A DNA stretch of 9,094 bases. Source: an uncultured Gammaproteobacteria bacterium (GTDB lineage: Bacteria; Pseudomonadota; Gammaproteobacteria; Xanthomonadales; Xanthomonadaceae). The notes below the pieces were generated by a model. It had not been told where the DNA came from. It was given only the letters and a program-made list of their open reading frames with translations, and ran no database searches. Each line of letters starts with the position of its first letter. Position 1 is the first letter of the stretch. The translations under genes and the position numbers were made by a program. Positions 1 to 6,964 of this stretch are shown here, piece after piece. Location: assembly GCA_946885735.1 (NCBI GenBank), contig CAMPGW010000099.1, positions 1 through 9,094 of the forward strand. Reading direction: 5' to 3'.

Positions 1-463
<463 letters not shown>

Positions 464-493
464 CGCGTGTCGCGGCGCGCTCGCGGGCGTGTC

Positions 494-685
494 TCAGCGG
501 CCGCCGCGCACCAGGTACAGGCCGACCAGGCCGATGATGACCATTACCCCGCCGACGGTGCGCAGGCGCACCGAAGGCTGGCGGACCAGTTCGACGATCG
601 TGCGCTTCCAGGCGTCGGGGACGGCGAACAGCAGCAGCCCCTCGAACAGGAGCATCAGGCACAGCGCCGCCCACAGGTCCGGCAT
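494..685 (-). CDS. DUF2065 small inner-membrane protein (YjeT-like)
   Basis: A 63-residue protein of unknown function. Residues 5-22 form one hydrophobic helix and residues 44-59 a second, joined by a short basic-polar linker (WKRTIVELVRQPSVRLR), so it is probably a two-pass hairpin membrane protein. Size, topology and location directly after hflC match the DUF2065 family (E. coli YjeT sits between hflC and purA). The ATG follows the hflC stop by 3 nt and lacks a clear ribosome site, so its translation is probably coupled to hflC. The position suggests a link to the HflKC-FtsH membrane complex, but that is inference from context only. Confidence 0.88.
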   Translation of the reverse strand: MPDLWAALCLMLLFEGLLLFAVPDAWKRTIVELVRQPSVRLRTVGGVMVIIGLVGLYLVRGGR

Positions 686-688
686 CGG

Positions 689-1561
689 TCAGCGGTTGTC
701 GCGGCCGAAATAGCGCAGGAACTCGGAGTCCGGGTCCAGCACCAGGGTGGTGCGGCCGTCCGCCAGCGAATTGCGATAGGCCTCCAGGCTGCGGTAGAAG
801 CCGTAGAACTCGGCGTCCTGGCCGTAGGCGCCGGCATAGATCTCGGCCGCGCGGGCATCGCCCTCACCGCGCTTGACCTGCGCCTCGCGCTCGGCGTCGG
901 CCAGCAGCACCTGCCGCTCGCGCTCCGCCTCGGCGCGGATGCCCTGCGCCGCCTGCTCGCCCTCGGCGCGCAGCTGGTTGGCCACCCGCGCGCGCTCGGC
1001 GCGCATGCGGTTGAACACCGAAACCAGGATGTCGCTGTCCTGCGGCAGGTTGATGCGCTTGATGCGCACGTCCAGCACCTGGATGCCCAGGGTCGCCGCG
1101 CTGGCGTTGATGTTCTTGAGCAGGCGCGAGGTCAGGTTCGAGCGCCCGCTGGACACCACGGCCACCAGGTCGAGCTGGTTGATCTCGTTGCGCAGCGCGT
1201 TCTTCACGATGGGAGCCAGTCGCGCCTTCGCCGCACCCTCGTCGCCGCCGCTGGCGACGCGATAGAAGGTGGTCACGTCGGAGATCCGCCACTTCACGAA
1301 GAAGTCGATCTCCACGTCCTTCTTCTCCGCGGTCAGGTAGCGCTCCGGGGCGTCGTCGAGGGAAAGGATGCGGCGATCGAACTTGCGCACCTCCTCCACC
1401 AGCGGCCACTTGAAGTGCAGGCCGGGCTTGAGGTCGCTGCGCACGACCTTGCCGAGGTTGAGCACGATCGCGGTCTGGCTCTCGTTGACGATGAAGACCG
1501 AGCTGAACAGGACGAACAGCGCGGCGGCGATGGCGAGCAGTAGCCCGGTGGGAGTGCGCAT
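689..1561 (-). CDS. hflC: HflC, SPFH-domain membrane protein of the FtsH-HflKC complex
   Basis: Partner of HflK in the large periplasmic-side cage that encloses FtsH hexamers and modulates their degradation of membrane proteins and, in E. coli, the lambda CII protein. The protein has 290 residues, close to the usual length. Residues 7-25 form a single N-terminal membrane anchor. Residues about 26-190 form the stomatin/prohibitin (SPFH) domain, with FKWPLVEEVRKFDRR (50-64) and NEINQLDL (125-132) typical of HflC. Residues about 185-245 are a long charged Ala/Glu/Arg helix, a likely coiled coil. Its ATG overlaps the hflK stop by one base (TGATG), with an AGGGG ribosome site inside the end of hflK. 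This is classic coupling that helps make equal amounts of the two proteins. Confidence 0.97.
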   Translation of the reverse strand: MRTPTGLLLAIAAALFVLFSSVFIVNESQTAIVLNLGKVVRSDLKPGLHFKWPLVEEVRKFDRRILSLDDAPERYLTAEKKDVEIDFFVKWRISDVTTFYRVASGGDEGAAKARLAPIVKNALRNEINQLDLVAVVSSGRSNLTSRLLKNINASAATLGIQVLDVRIKRINLPQDSDILVSVFNRMRAERARVANQLRAEGEQAAQGIRAEAERERQVLLADAEREAQVKRGEGDARAAEIYAGAYGQDAEFYGFYRSLEAYRNSLADGRTTLVLDPDSEFLRYFGRDNR

Positions 1562-2682
1562 CAGCGGCCCCTCTCTCGTGCGGGACGCGCGGGGCGCGTG
1601 CCGGTGTCCTCGGAATCATCGGCGGTGGCCTGCACCGGCGGCAGTTGCGGCAGCGCCGCGGCTGCCGCGGCGGCGCCGGACGGCCCGCCCTGGCCCATGG
1701 GCAGGTACAGGATGTTGTTGTCGCGACCGGTCATCACCTTCTGGTTGGCCGCGAGCACCTGCTGCATGGTCTCCAGGTAGAGGCGCTTGCGGGTGACCTC
1801 GGGCGCCTTGCGGTACTCGCCCACCAGCAGCGTGAACCGCCGCGCGTCACCCTCGGCCTTGGCGATGGTCGCTTGCCGGTAGCCCTCGGACTGCGCGCGG
1901 ATGCGCTCGGCGGCGCCGCGCGCCTCGGGCACGATCTTGCTGGCGTAGGCGCGGGCCTCGCTCTCGATGCGGTTCTTGTCCTCGCGCGCGCTGATGGCGT
2001 CGTCGAAGGCGTTCTTCACCTCTTCCGGCGGGCGCGCGTTCTGCAGGGTGAAGCCGGTCACCTTCAGGCCGGTGCGGTACAGGTCGAGCGATTCCTGCAG
2101 GTGGTCGCGGGCGGCGGTGATCAGCCGGCTGCGTTCGAACAGCACCGTGTCCATGGTGTTGTTGCCGACCACCTCGCGCACCGCGCTCTCGGCGGCGTTC
2201 TGCAAGGTCTCGCGGCCCTGCATGACGCGGCCGTCCACGCTCAGGTCGTCGCGGAAGGCGTACAGGAACAGCCGCGGGTCGCTGATCTGGTACTGGGCGT
2301 TGAACTTGATGTCGACGATGTTCTCGTCCCGGGTCAGCACGCGCACCTGGTCGTCGAGGCCCTCGATGCGGGTGGCGTCCACGATCGTCACGGTTTCCAC
2401 CGGCCAGGGCCACTTGAAGTTCGGGCCCGGGGTCATGATCCGGTTGAACTCGCCGAAGCGCAGCACGACGCCGCGCTGGCGCTCGTCCACCAGCTTGAAG
2501 CTGTTGAAGACCAGGAACAGGCCGATCAGGGGCAACACCCAGGCCAGCGGATTACCACCGCCGCCGCCCATGAAGTCGCGCAGGCGCTGGAACAGGCCGT
2601 CCAGGCCGCCTCCGCCGCCACCGCCGCTCCCCTTGCCGCCCCAGGCGGGCTTGCCGCCCTTGCCAGGCTGATTCCAGGCCAT
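1561..2682 (-). CDS. hflK: HflK, SPFH-domain membrane protein of the FtsH-HflKC complex
   Basis: Forms hetero-oligomers with HflC around the FtsH protease in the inner membrane. The protein has 373 residues. The N-terminus is cytoplasmic and Gly-rich (Gly runs at 20-26 and 39-43), beginning MAWNQPGKGG as in the family. Residues about 46-62 are the single membrane segment. SPFH domain residues follow from about 65 (VDERQRGVVLRFGEF; NFKWPWPVE at 88-96; NNTMDTVL at 174-181). A charged helix runs over about 225-290, then a conserved LYLETMQQVL (301-310). The C-terminal tail from about 333 is Ala/Pro-rich and apparently disordered. The ATG at 2682 was chosen over the longer open frame because it gives the family N-terminus and has GGAG 5 nt upstream. 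It begins 34 nt after the hflX stop, the loosest junction among the hfl genes. Confidence 0.97.
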   Translation of the reverse strand: MAWNQPGKGGKPAWGGKGSGGGGGGGLDGLFQRLRDFMGGGGGNPLAWVLPLIGLFLVFNSFKLVDERQRGVVLRFGEFNRIMTPGPNFKWPWPVETVTIVDATRIEGLDDQVRVLTRDENIVDIKFNAQYQISDPRLFLYAFRDDLSVDGRVMQGRETLQNAAESAVREVVGNNTMDTVLFERSRLITAARDHLQESLDLYRTGLKVTGFTLQNARPPEEVKNAFDDAISAREDKNRIESEARAYASKIVPEARGAAERIRAQSEGYRQATIAKAEGDARRFTLLVGEYRKAPEVTRKRLYLETMQQVLAANQKVMTGRDNNILYLPMGQGGPSGAAAAAAALPQLPPVQATADDSEDTGTRPARPARERGR

Positions 2683-2716
2683 TCGTGCTCCATCCGGACG
2701 CGAGGACGCGGCCGTT

Positions 2717-4060
2717 TCAGTGAGTGTCGGGATTGTAGGTAGGGGCGCCGGGGCCAACAAGCAAGAGCGGCTGCAACAAATGACCGCCGGCTTCGTCGGC
2801 CAAGCGCTCGGCCAGGCCCAGCGGCAGTTCGACCTGGAGCCGCCAACCCTGCTCGTCGGATTGCTCGCCGCGCACCACGCCGAGCCCATGCAGGCGCGCC
2901 CGGAATCGGCCGTCGGCAGGCGCCAGGCGCAGCTCGCCGCTGACCTGGCGGTCGCCGAAGCGTCGCGCCAGGGATTCCCGCAGCAGGTCCAGCCCGGCGG
3001 CGCTGGCGGCCGACAGCCAGATCCGCTCGCGCGACCCGGCGCCGGCGATCGGGTCCGTCGCGGGGTCACGGTGCGCCAGCACGCCTTCCAGCCGGTCGAT
3101 CTTGTTGAACACGAGCAACTGCGGGATCTCGCCCGCGCCAATCTCGGCCAGCACCGCATCCACCTGGCCGATGCGCTCGTCGCGCGCCTCGTCCGCGGCG
3201 TCCACCACGTGCAGGAGCAGGTCGGCATCGCGGGCCTCCGACAGGGTCGAGCGGAAAGCGGCGACCAGGTCATGCGGCAGGTCGCGGACGAAGCCGACGG
3301 TATCGGACAAGGCCACCGCTCCCGCCGCCGTGTCGAGCCGGCGCACGGTCGGGTCGAGGGTGGCGAACAACTTGTCCTCGGCGACCACCCGCGATCCGGT
3401 CAGTGCGTTGAACAGGGTCGACTTGCCGGCATTGGTGTAGCCGACGAGGGCCACGCGCGGTATGGCGTTGCGCAGGCGCGAACGGCGCATCGTCGCGCGT
3501 TGCACCTCGACCTTCTCCAGGCGCTCCTCCAGTTGCAGCCGCCGGCGCTGGATCAGGCGGCGATCGGTTTCCAGCCGCGTCTCGCCGGGACCGCGCAGGC
3601 CGATGGCGCCGCCGCGCTGGCTGTCGAGCCCGGCGTGCGCACGCACCAGCCGCGCCCCCAGGTGACGCAGCTGCGCAAGTTCGACCTGCAGCTTGCCCTC
3701 GTGGGAGACGGCGCGCTGCGCGAAGATGTCCAGGATCAGTCCGGTGCGGTCCACTACGCGGCGCTCGAGCGCACTGGAGAGGTTGCGTTCCTGCACCGGG
3801 CTCAGGGTCTGGTTGAACAGGACCAGGTCGGCGCCGGTGGCGTCGCAGGCCGCCTTCAGCTCCTCGACCTTGCCGCTGCCCAGGTAGGTGCCGGCGCTCG
3901 GTCGTTCGACGCGGGCCATGACGTGGCCCACGACCTCGGCGCCCGCCGAACGGGCGAGCTCGCCGAATTCCTCCAGCAGCGCGGGGTCCTGGCGGCCCGG
4001 CGCGTGCGGTTGCACCAGCAGGGCTTTCTCGGGCGTGCGCTCGGTGCTTCGGTCCGCCAA
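2717..4060 (-). CDS. hflX: HflX, ribosome-associated GTPase (ribosome splitting and rescue)
   Basis: In E. coli HflX binds the 50S E-site region and splits stalled 70S ribosomes, notably after heat stress. This protein has 447 residues (E. coli 426). Residues about 10-190 are the HflX-specific nucleotide-binding domain and helical arm, including RTGLILDIFAQRA (105-117), EGKLQVELAQL (121-131) and GLRGPGETRLETDRR (154-168). The G domain follows: P-loop GYTNAGKST (207-215), switch I FATLDPT (232-238), DTVGF (253-257), NKID (319-322) and SAAS (350-353). All GTPase motifs are intact. The start is a TTG at 4060, 3 nt after the hfq stop; it aligns with the usual M-x-DRS opening and a weak GAG lies before it, so expression probably depends on coupling to hfq. 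Residues about 365-447 form the C-terminal domain. Confidence 0.96.
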   Translation of the reverse strand: MADRSTERTPEKALLVQPHAPGRQDPALLEEFGELARSAGAEVVGHVMARVERPSAGTYLGSGKVEELKAACDATGADLVLFNQTLSPVQERNLSSALERRVVDRTGLILDIFAQRAVSHEGKLQVELAQLRHLGARLVRAHAGLDSQRGGAIGLRGPGETRLETDRRLIQRRRLQLEERLEKVEVQRATMRRSRLRNAIPRVALVGYTNAGKSTLFNALTGSRVVAEDKLFATLDPTVRRLDTAAGAVALSDTVGFVRDLPHDLVAAFRSTLSEARDADLLLHVVDAADEARDERIGQVDAVLAEIGAGEIPQLLVFNKIDRLEGVLAHRDPATDPIAGAGSRERIWLSAASAAGLDLLRESLARRFGDRQVSGELRLAPADGRFRARLHGLGVVRGEQSDEQGWRLQVELPLGLAERLADEAGGHLLQPLLLVGPGAPTYNPDTH

Positions 4061-4063
4061 GCG

Positions 4064-4345
4064 CTACTCGTCGCGGCCGGCGTCGTCGCCGTCGCCGCCC
4101 GCCGTGGCCGGCGCGACCTCGCCACCGCCCGGCCCCATGCGCACGTTGCGCGCCGGCACCACGGTGGAGATCGCGTGCTTGTAGACCATCTGGCTGACCG
4201 TGTTGCGCAACAGCACGACGAACTGGTCGAAGCTTTCGATGGTGCCTTGCAGCTTGATGCCGTTGACCAGGTACACGGCCACGGGAACACGCTCGCGGCG
4301 CAGGGCATTCAGGAAGGGATCTTGCAGGGATTGGCCTTTGGTCAT
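4064..4345 (-). CDS. hfq: Hfq, RNA chaperone (Sm-like hexamer)
   Basis: Pairs small RNAs with mRNAs and affects their translation and decay. The protein has 93 residues. The Sm1 region contains [19 protein letters not shown] (4-22) with Gln8, Asp9, the basic rim Arg16/Arg17/Arg19, Tyr25, Lys31 and Phe42. Sm2 has YKHAIS (55-60) with Lys56 and His57. Residues implicated in proximal, distal and rim RNA binding in E. coli Hfq are therefore present. The C-terminal tail after residue 70 is Gly-rich and ends acidic ([10 protein letters not shown]); it is shorter than in E. coli (102 residues), but an acidic tip is a known feature. The ATG at 4345 gives the canonical [11 protein letters not shown], with GGAG 8 nt upstream. 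It is followed after 3 nt by hflX. The leader is described separately. Confidence 0.98.
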   Translation of the reverse strand: MTKGQSLQDPFLNALRRERVPVAVYLVNGIKLQGTIESFDQFVVLLRNTVSQMVYKHAISTVVPARNVRMGPGGGEVAPATAGGDGDDAGRDE

Positions 4346-4353
4346 GCGAAGGA

Positions 4354-4387
4354 CTCCGGTTCTTATTATTTCCGCACCATCGTGCGG
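4354..4387 (-). promoter_or_regulatory. hfq 5' leader: hairpin, (ARN)4 tract and ribosome site; probable Hfq autoregulatory site
   Basis: Read on the minus strand, a perfect hairpin CCGCAC-GATG-GTGCGG (plus 4372-4387) is followed after one A by AAT AAT AAG AAC (4359-4370) and then the ribosome site GGAG (4354-4357), 8 nt before the hfq ATG. The four triplets all fit the A-R-N repeat recognised by the distal face of Hfq. E. coli hfq mRNA is known to be translationally repressed by Hfq binding its own leader. The sequence elements are seen directly; that Hfq binds here and blocks ribosomes is inference. The stem is not followed by a U tract on the minus strand, so it is unlikely to be a terminator. 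Confidence 0.55.
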
Positions 4388-4443
4388 GCCGCGGCCAAAG
4401 GGTCCAGGCCGCCAAGGAAGAGGCACTTTACACGCCCCGGCGG

Positions 4444-5391
4444 TTAGCGGCGAGTGACGAAGCGCCCGAGGGCGAACTCCAGTTCAGCGCGGTCGGCGAG
4501 CGGATCGAGCCAGCGCGCATCCAACTCGCCGCGAAGCCAGGTGAGCTGGCGCTTGGCCAGCTGCCGGGTGGCGGCGACCGCGGCGGAACGGAACGCCGCC
4601 TCCGGCTGCCCGCCGTCGAGGAAACGCCAGGCCTGGCGATAGCCGACCGCGCGCATCGAGGGCAGGTCCGGGTGCAGGCGCGGGTCCGCGCGCAGCCGCG
4701 CCACTTCGTCGAGCAACCCCGCCTCGAGCATCGCGTCGAAGCGCGCCTCGATGCGTGCATGCAGGACCGCCCGGTCGGCGGGCGCGAGCACGAGCCGCAA
4801 CACGCGGAAGCCGATGCCGTCCACCCTCGCCTCGCGGTGCCATTCGCTGATCGGCCGGCCGGTGAGGCGGAATACCTCGAGCGCGCGCAGCAGGCGTTGC
4901 GGATCGTTGGCGTGGATGCGGGCCCCGGCCTCGGCGTCGACCGCCTGCAGTTCGGCATGCAGGGCCGCCGCGCCGCGCGTCGCCAGCTCGGCCGCCAGCT
5001 GCCCGCGCAGCATCGGATCGGCGGCGGGCATCGGCGACAGGCCGTGCAGCAAGGCGTGGAAGTAGAGCATCGTGCCGCCGGCGAGCAACGGAACGCGCCC
5101 TTGCGCGGACAGCTCGCGCATCGCCGCCAGCGCATCGGCGGCGAAATCGGCGGCCGAATACGGCTCGTGCGGGTCGCGCACGTCCACCAGGTGGTGGCGG
5201 ATGCGACGCAGGGTATCTGCGTCGGGTTTCGCCGCGCCGATGTCGAGTCCGCGGTAGACCAGCGCAGAGTCCACGCTGATGACCTCGGTGTCGAGTTGCC
5301 GCGCCCAGTCGAGCGCCAGCGCGGTCTTGCCCGAGGCCGTCGGCCCCATCAGCGCGATGGCGAGCGGGCGCGCGTCCTCGCGCGGATCCAT
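4444..5391 (-). CDS. miaA: tRNA dimethylallyltransferase (tRNA A37 prenylation)
   Basis: Transfers a dimethylallyl group to N6 of A37 in tRNAs reading UNN codons, the first step towards ms2i6A. The protein has 315 residues, the usual length. The P-loop GPTASGKT is at 16-23. [18 protein letters not shown] (39-56) includes the likely catalytic Asp41. Further landmarks are YSAADF (78-83), [11 protein letters not shown] (105-115), [17 protein letters not shown] (159-175), the HARIEARF segment with Arg217, RAVGYRQ (247-253) and [12 protein letters not shown] (276-287). The ATG lies 3 nt after the putP stop with only a weak GAG before it, which points to coupling with putP. It is followed by 98 nt to hfq, matching the conserved miaA-hfq pairing. 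Confidence 0.97.
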   Translation of the reverse strand: MDPREDARPLAIALMGPTASGKTALALDWARQLDTEVISVDSALVYRGLDIGAAKPDADTLRRIRHHLVDVRDPHEPYSAADFAADALAAMRELSAQGRVPLLAGGTMLYFHALLHGLSPMPAADPMLRGQLAAELATRGAAALHAELQAVDAEAGARIHANDPQRLLRALEVFRLTGRPISEWHREARVDGIGFRVLRLVLAPADRAVLHARIEARFDAMLEAGLLDEVARLRADPRLHPDLPSMRAVGYRQAWRFLDGGQPEAAFRSAAVAATRQLAKRQLTWLRGELDARWLDPLADRAELEFALGRFVTRR

Positions 5392-5394
5392 CGC

Positions 5395-6885
5395 TCAGGC
5401 GCCGGCCTGGTGCAGTTCGTCGCGCACCGCGTCGAAGGTGTTCGCCATGGCCGGCGACGGCGGCGGGCCGAGCAGGCTGCCCACCACGATCGCCACGCTG
5501 GCGAAGATGAAGCCGGGCACCATTTCGTAAAGCCCGAACCACCCGCCCTGCTTCCACAGCAGCACCGTCGCTGCACCGAGCACCATGCCGGCGAGCGCGC
5601 CGTTGCGCGTCATCCGCTTCCAGCCCAGCGAGAACAACACCACCGGACCGAAGGCCGCGCCGAAGCCAGCCCAGGCGTAGCTCACCAGCCCGAGCACGCG
5701 GCTATCGGGGTCGGAGGCCATCCAGATCGCCACCAGCGCCACCAGCAGCACCGTCAGGCGACCGACCCACACCAGTTCGGCCTGGCCGGCGTCGCGGCGC
5801 AGGAAGCCCTTGTAGAAATCCTCGGTCAGCGCGCTCGAGCACACCAGCAACTGGCAGCTGAGCGTGCTCATGATCGCGGCCAGGATCGCCGACAGCAGGA
5901 TGCCGGCGACCCACGGGTTGAACAGCACCTGCGAGAGGGCGATGAACACGCGCTCGGGATTGGCCTGCACCGCCGCCGCCTGGTCGGGGTGCGCCGCGAA
6001 CCAGGCGATGCCGAAGAACCCGACCGCCATCGCGCCGCCCAGGCACAGCACCATCCAGGTCATGCCGATGCGACGCGCCGCAGGAATGGACTTCACCGAA
6101 TCGGCGGCCATGAAGCGCGCGAGGATATGCGGCTGGCCGAAGTAGCCCAGGCCCCAGGCCAGCAACGAGATGATGCCCACCACGCTCGCGCCGCGCAGCC
6201 AGTCCACGTTGGCCGGGTTGGCCTGCTCGATCACGGCCAGGCTCGCCGCCGGGCCGCCGGTCGCGATCACCACCACGATCGGCGTGAGCACCAGCGCGAA
6301 GATCATCAGCGTGGCCTGCACGGTGTCGGTCCAGCTCACCGCGAGGAAGCCGCCCACCATCGTGTAGAGGATCGTGGCGGCGGCGCCCACCCACAGCGCC
6401 TGCGCGTAGGGGACGCCGAACACCGACTCGAACAGGCGCGCGCCGGCAACGATGCCTGAGGCCGAATAGATGGCGAAGAACACCAGGATCACCACCGCCG
6501 ACAGAATGCGCAGCAGCTTGCTGCGATCCTCGAAGCGGTGGGTGAAGTAGTCCGGCAGCGTGAGCGCGTTGCGGCTGCGCTCGGTGTACACGCGAAGCGG
6601 ACCTGCCACGTACTTCCAGTTGCACCAGGCGCCGATCACCAGTCCGACCGCGATCCAGCCTTCCGACAGGCCGCCGGCGTACATCGCGCCCGGCAGGCCG
6701 AGCAGCAGCCAGCCGCTCATGTCCGACGCGCCCGCCGACAGCGCGGTGACGAAGCTGCCCAGCGAGCGCCCGCCCAGGATGTAGTCGTCGAGGCTGCGGG
6801 TGCGTCGCCAGGCGACGAAGCCAATGCCGACCATGGCCAGGATGTAGAGCGCGAAGGTGATGGTCAGCGGCGAGATGGACGGCAT
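5395..6885 (-). CDS. putP: Sodium/proline symporter
   Basis: Imports L-proline with Na+ across the inner membrane (SSS family). The protein has 496 residues (E. coli PutP 502) and by eye is closely similar to E. coli PutP along its whole length, with about 13 hydrophobic segments. DDYILGGRSLG (33-43) has Arg40. SAGASDMSGW (50-59) has Asp55, and Ala53 and Met56 are also Na+-site positions. LAAIMSTLSCQL (335-346) has Ser340 and Thr341, the other Na+-site pair in E. coli numbering. GLGYFGQPHILARFMAADS is at 245-263. ATG at 6885 gives the family start and has GGAG 8 nt upstream; the open frame extends further but without homology. It lies just before miaA, so the two are probably co-transcribed, and it is divergent from the alkB-like gene. 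No putA is in the window. Confidence 0.97.
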   Translation of the reverse strand: MPSISPLTITFALYILAMVGIGFVAWRRTRSLDDYILGGRSLGSFVTALSAGASDMSGWLLLGLPGAMYAGGLSEGWIAVGLVIGAWCNWKYVAGPLRVYTERSRNALTLPDYFTHRFEDRSKLLRILSAVVILVFFAIYSASGIVAGARLFESVFGVPYAQALWVGAAATILYTMVGGFLAVSWTDTVQATLMIFALVLTPIVVVIATGGPAASLAVIEQANPANVDWLRGASVVGIISLLAWGLGYFGQPHILARFMAADSVKSIPAARRIGMTWMVLCLGGAMAVGFFGIAWFAAHPDQAAAVQANPERVFIALSQVLFNPWVAGILLSAILAAIMSTLSCQLLVCSSALTEDFYKGFLRRDAGQAELVWVGRLTVLLVALVAIWMASDPDSRVLGLVSYAWAGFGAAFGPVVLFSLGWKRMTRNGALAGMVLGAATVLLWKQGGWFGLYEMVPGFIFASVAIVVGSLLGPPPSPAMANTFDAVRDELHQAGA

Positions 6886-6911
6886 GCGCGCGGCTCCGGT
6901 GGGGTGGCGCG

Positions 6912-6917
6912 AGCTTA
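6912..6917 (-). promoter_or_regulatory. Weak candidate -10 box for putP (TAAGCT)
   Basis: TAAGCT on the minus strand matches TATAAT at 4 of 6 positions and would give a leader of roughly 20 nt containing the putP GGAG. No acceptable -35 is seen at 16-18 nt. It is the only AT-richer spot in the 79-nt divergent region, so it is listed as a possibility only. If real, it would start the putP-miaA transcript. Confidence 0.25.
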
Positions 6918-6930
6918 ACCGGTCCCGGCC

Positions 6931-6958
6931 TTGCCGGCGTGGCGGGCGCGCGTATGCT
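6931..6958 (+). promoter_or_regulatory. Candidate promoter of the alkB-like gene, placed for a leaderless mRNA
   Basis: TTGCCG (6931-6936), a 16-nt spacer, then TATGCT (6953-6958); each hexamer matches the sigma-70 consensus at 4 of 6 positions. The -10 ends 6 nt before the A of the ATG at 6965, so transcription should start at or next to the start codon. No Shine-Dalgarno-like sequence occurs before this ATG, which agrees with leaderless translation. The -35 overlaps a perfect inverted repeat CCGGC-CTT-GCCGG (6925-6937) that could be an operator half-site pair. Confidence 0.5.
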
Positions 6959-6964
6959 GGCGCC

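Noticed and set aside
467..1543. A 358-codon plus-strand open frame opposite hflC and DUF2065
   Set aside because: Antisense shadow; no domain, and it conflicts with the coupled hflK-hflC-DUF2065 arrangement.
2560..2640. GGN-repeat tract in hflK as a phase-variable microsatellite
   Set aside because: The codons encoding the Gly runs are mixed and in units of three, so slippage would not shift frame; Gly-rich N-termini are normal for HflK.
2696..2710. Tandem direct repeat GGACGCG-A-GGACGCG between hflX and hflK
   Set aside because: Only two 7-nt copies of GC-rich sequence; likely chance, and no dyad or promoter is associated.
1561..3273. Extended hflK with about 197 extra N-terminal residues
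   Set aside because: The extra part is hflX read in another frame; the ATG at 2682 has a ribosome site and the family N-terminus.
4372..4387. Hairpin after miaA as an intrinsic terminator
   Set aside because: On the minus strand it is followed by A-rich, not T-rich, sequence, and hfq is normally read through from miaA.
4346..4426. Longer Hfq starting at 4426
   Set aside because: The added 27 residues would come from the leader hairpin and ARN region; Hfq proteins start at [11 protein letters not shown].
2720..4447. A 575-codon plus-strand open frame opposite hflX and hfq
   Set aside because: It is the antisense shadow of strongly identified genes in GC-rich DNA where stops are rare; the translation is rich in Ala, Arg, Gln and His without recognisable domains.
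4672..6459. A 595-codon plus-strand open frame opposite miaA and putP
   Set aside because: Shadow frame of two certain genes; the His/Arg/Gln-rich translation is typical of the reverse strand of high-GC coding DNA.
6857..6964. Upstream start for the alkB-like protein at 6857
   Set aside because: It would overlap the start of putP on the other strand and adds Arg-rich sequence with no homology; the promoter lies inside this stretch.
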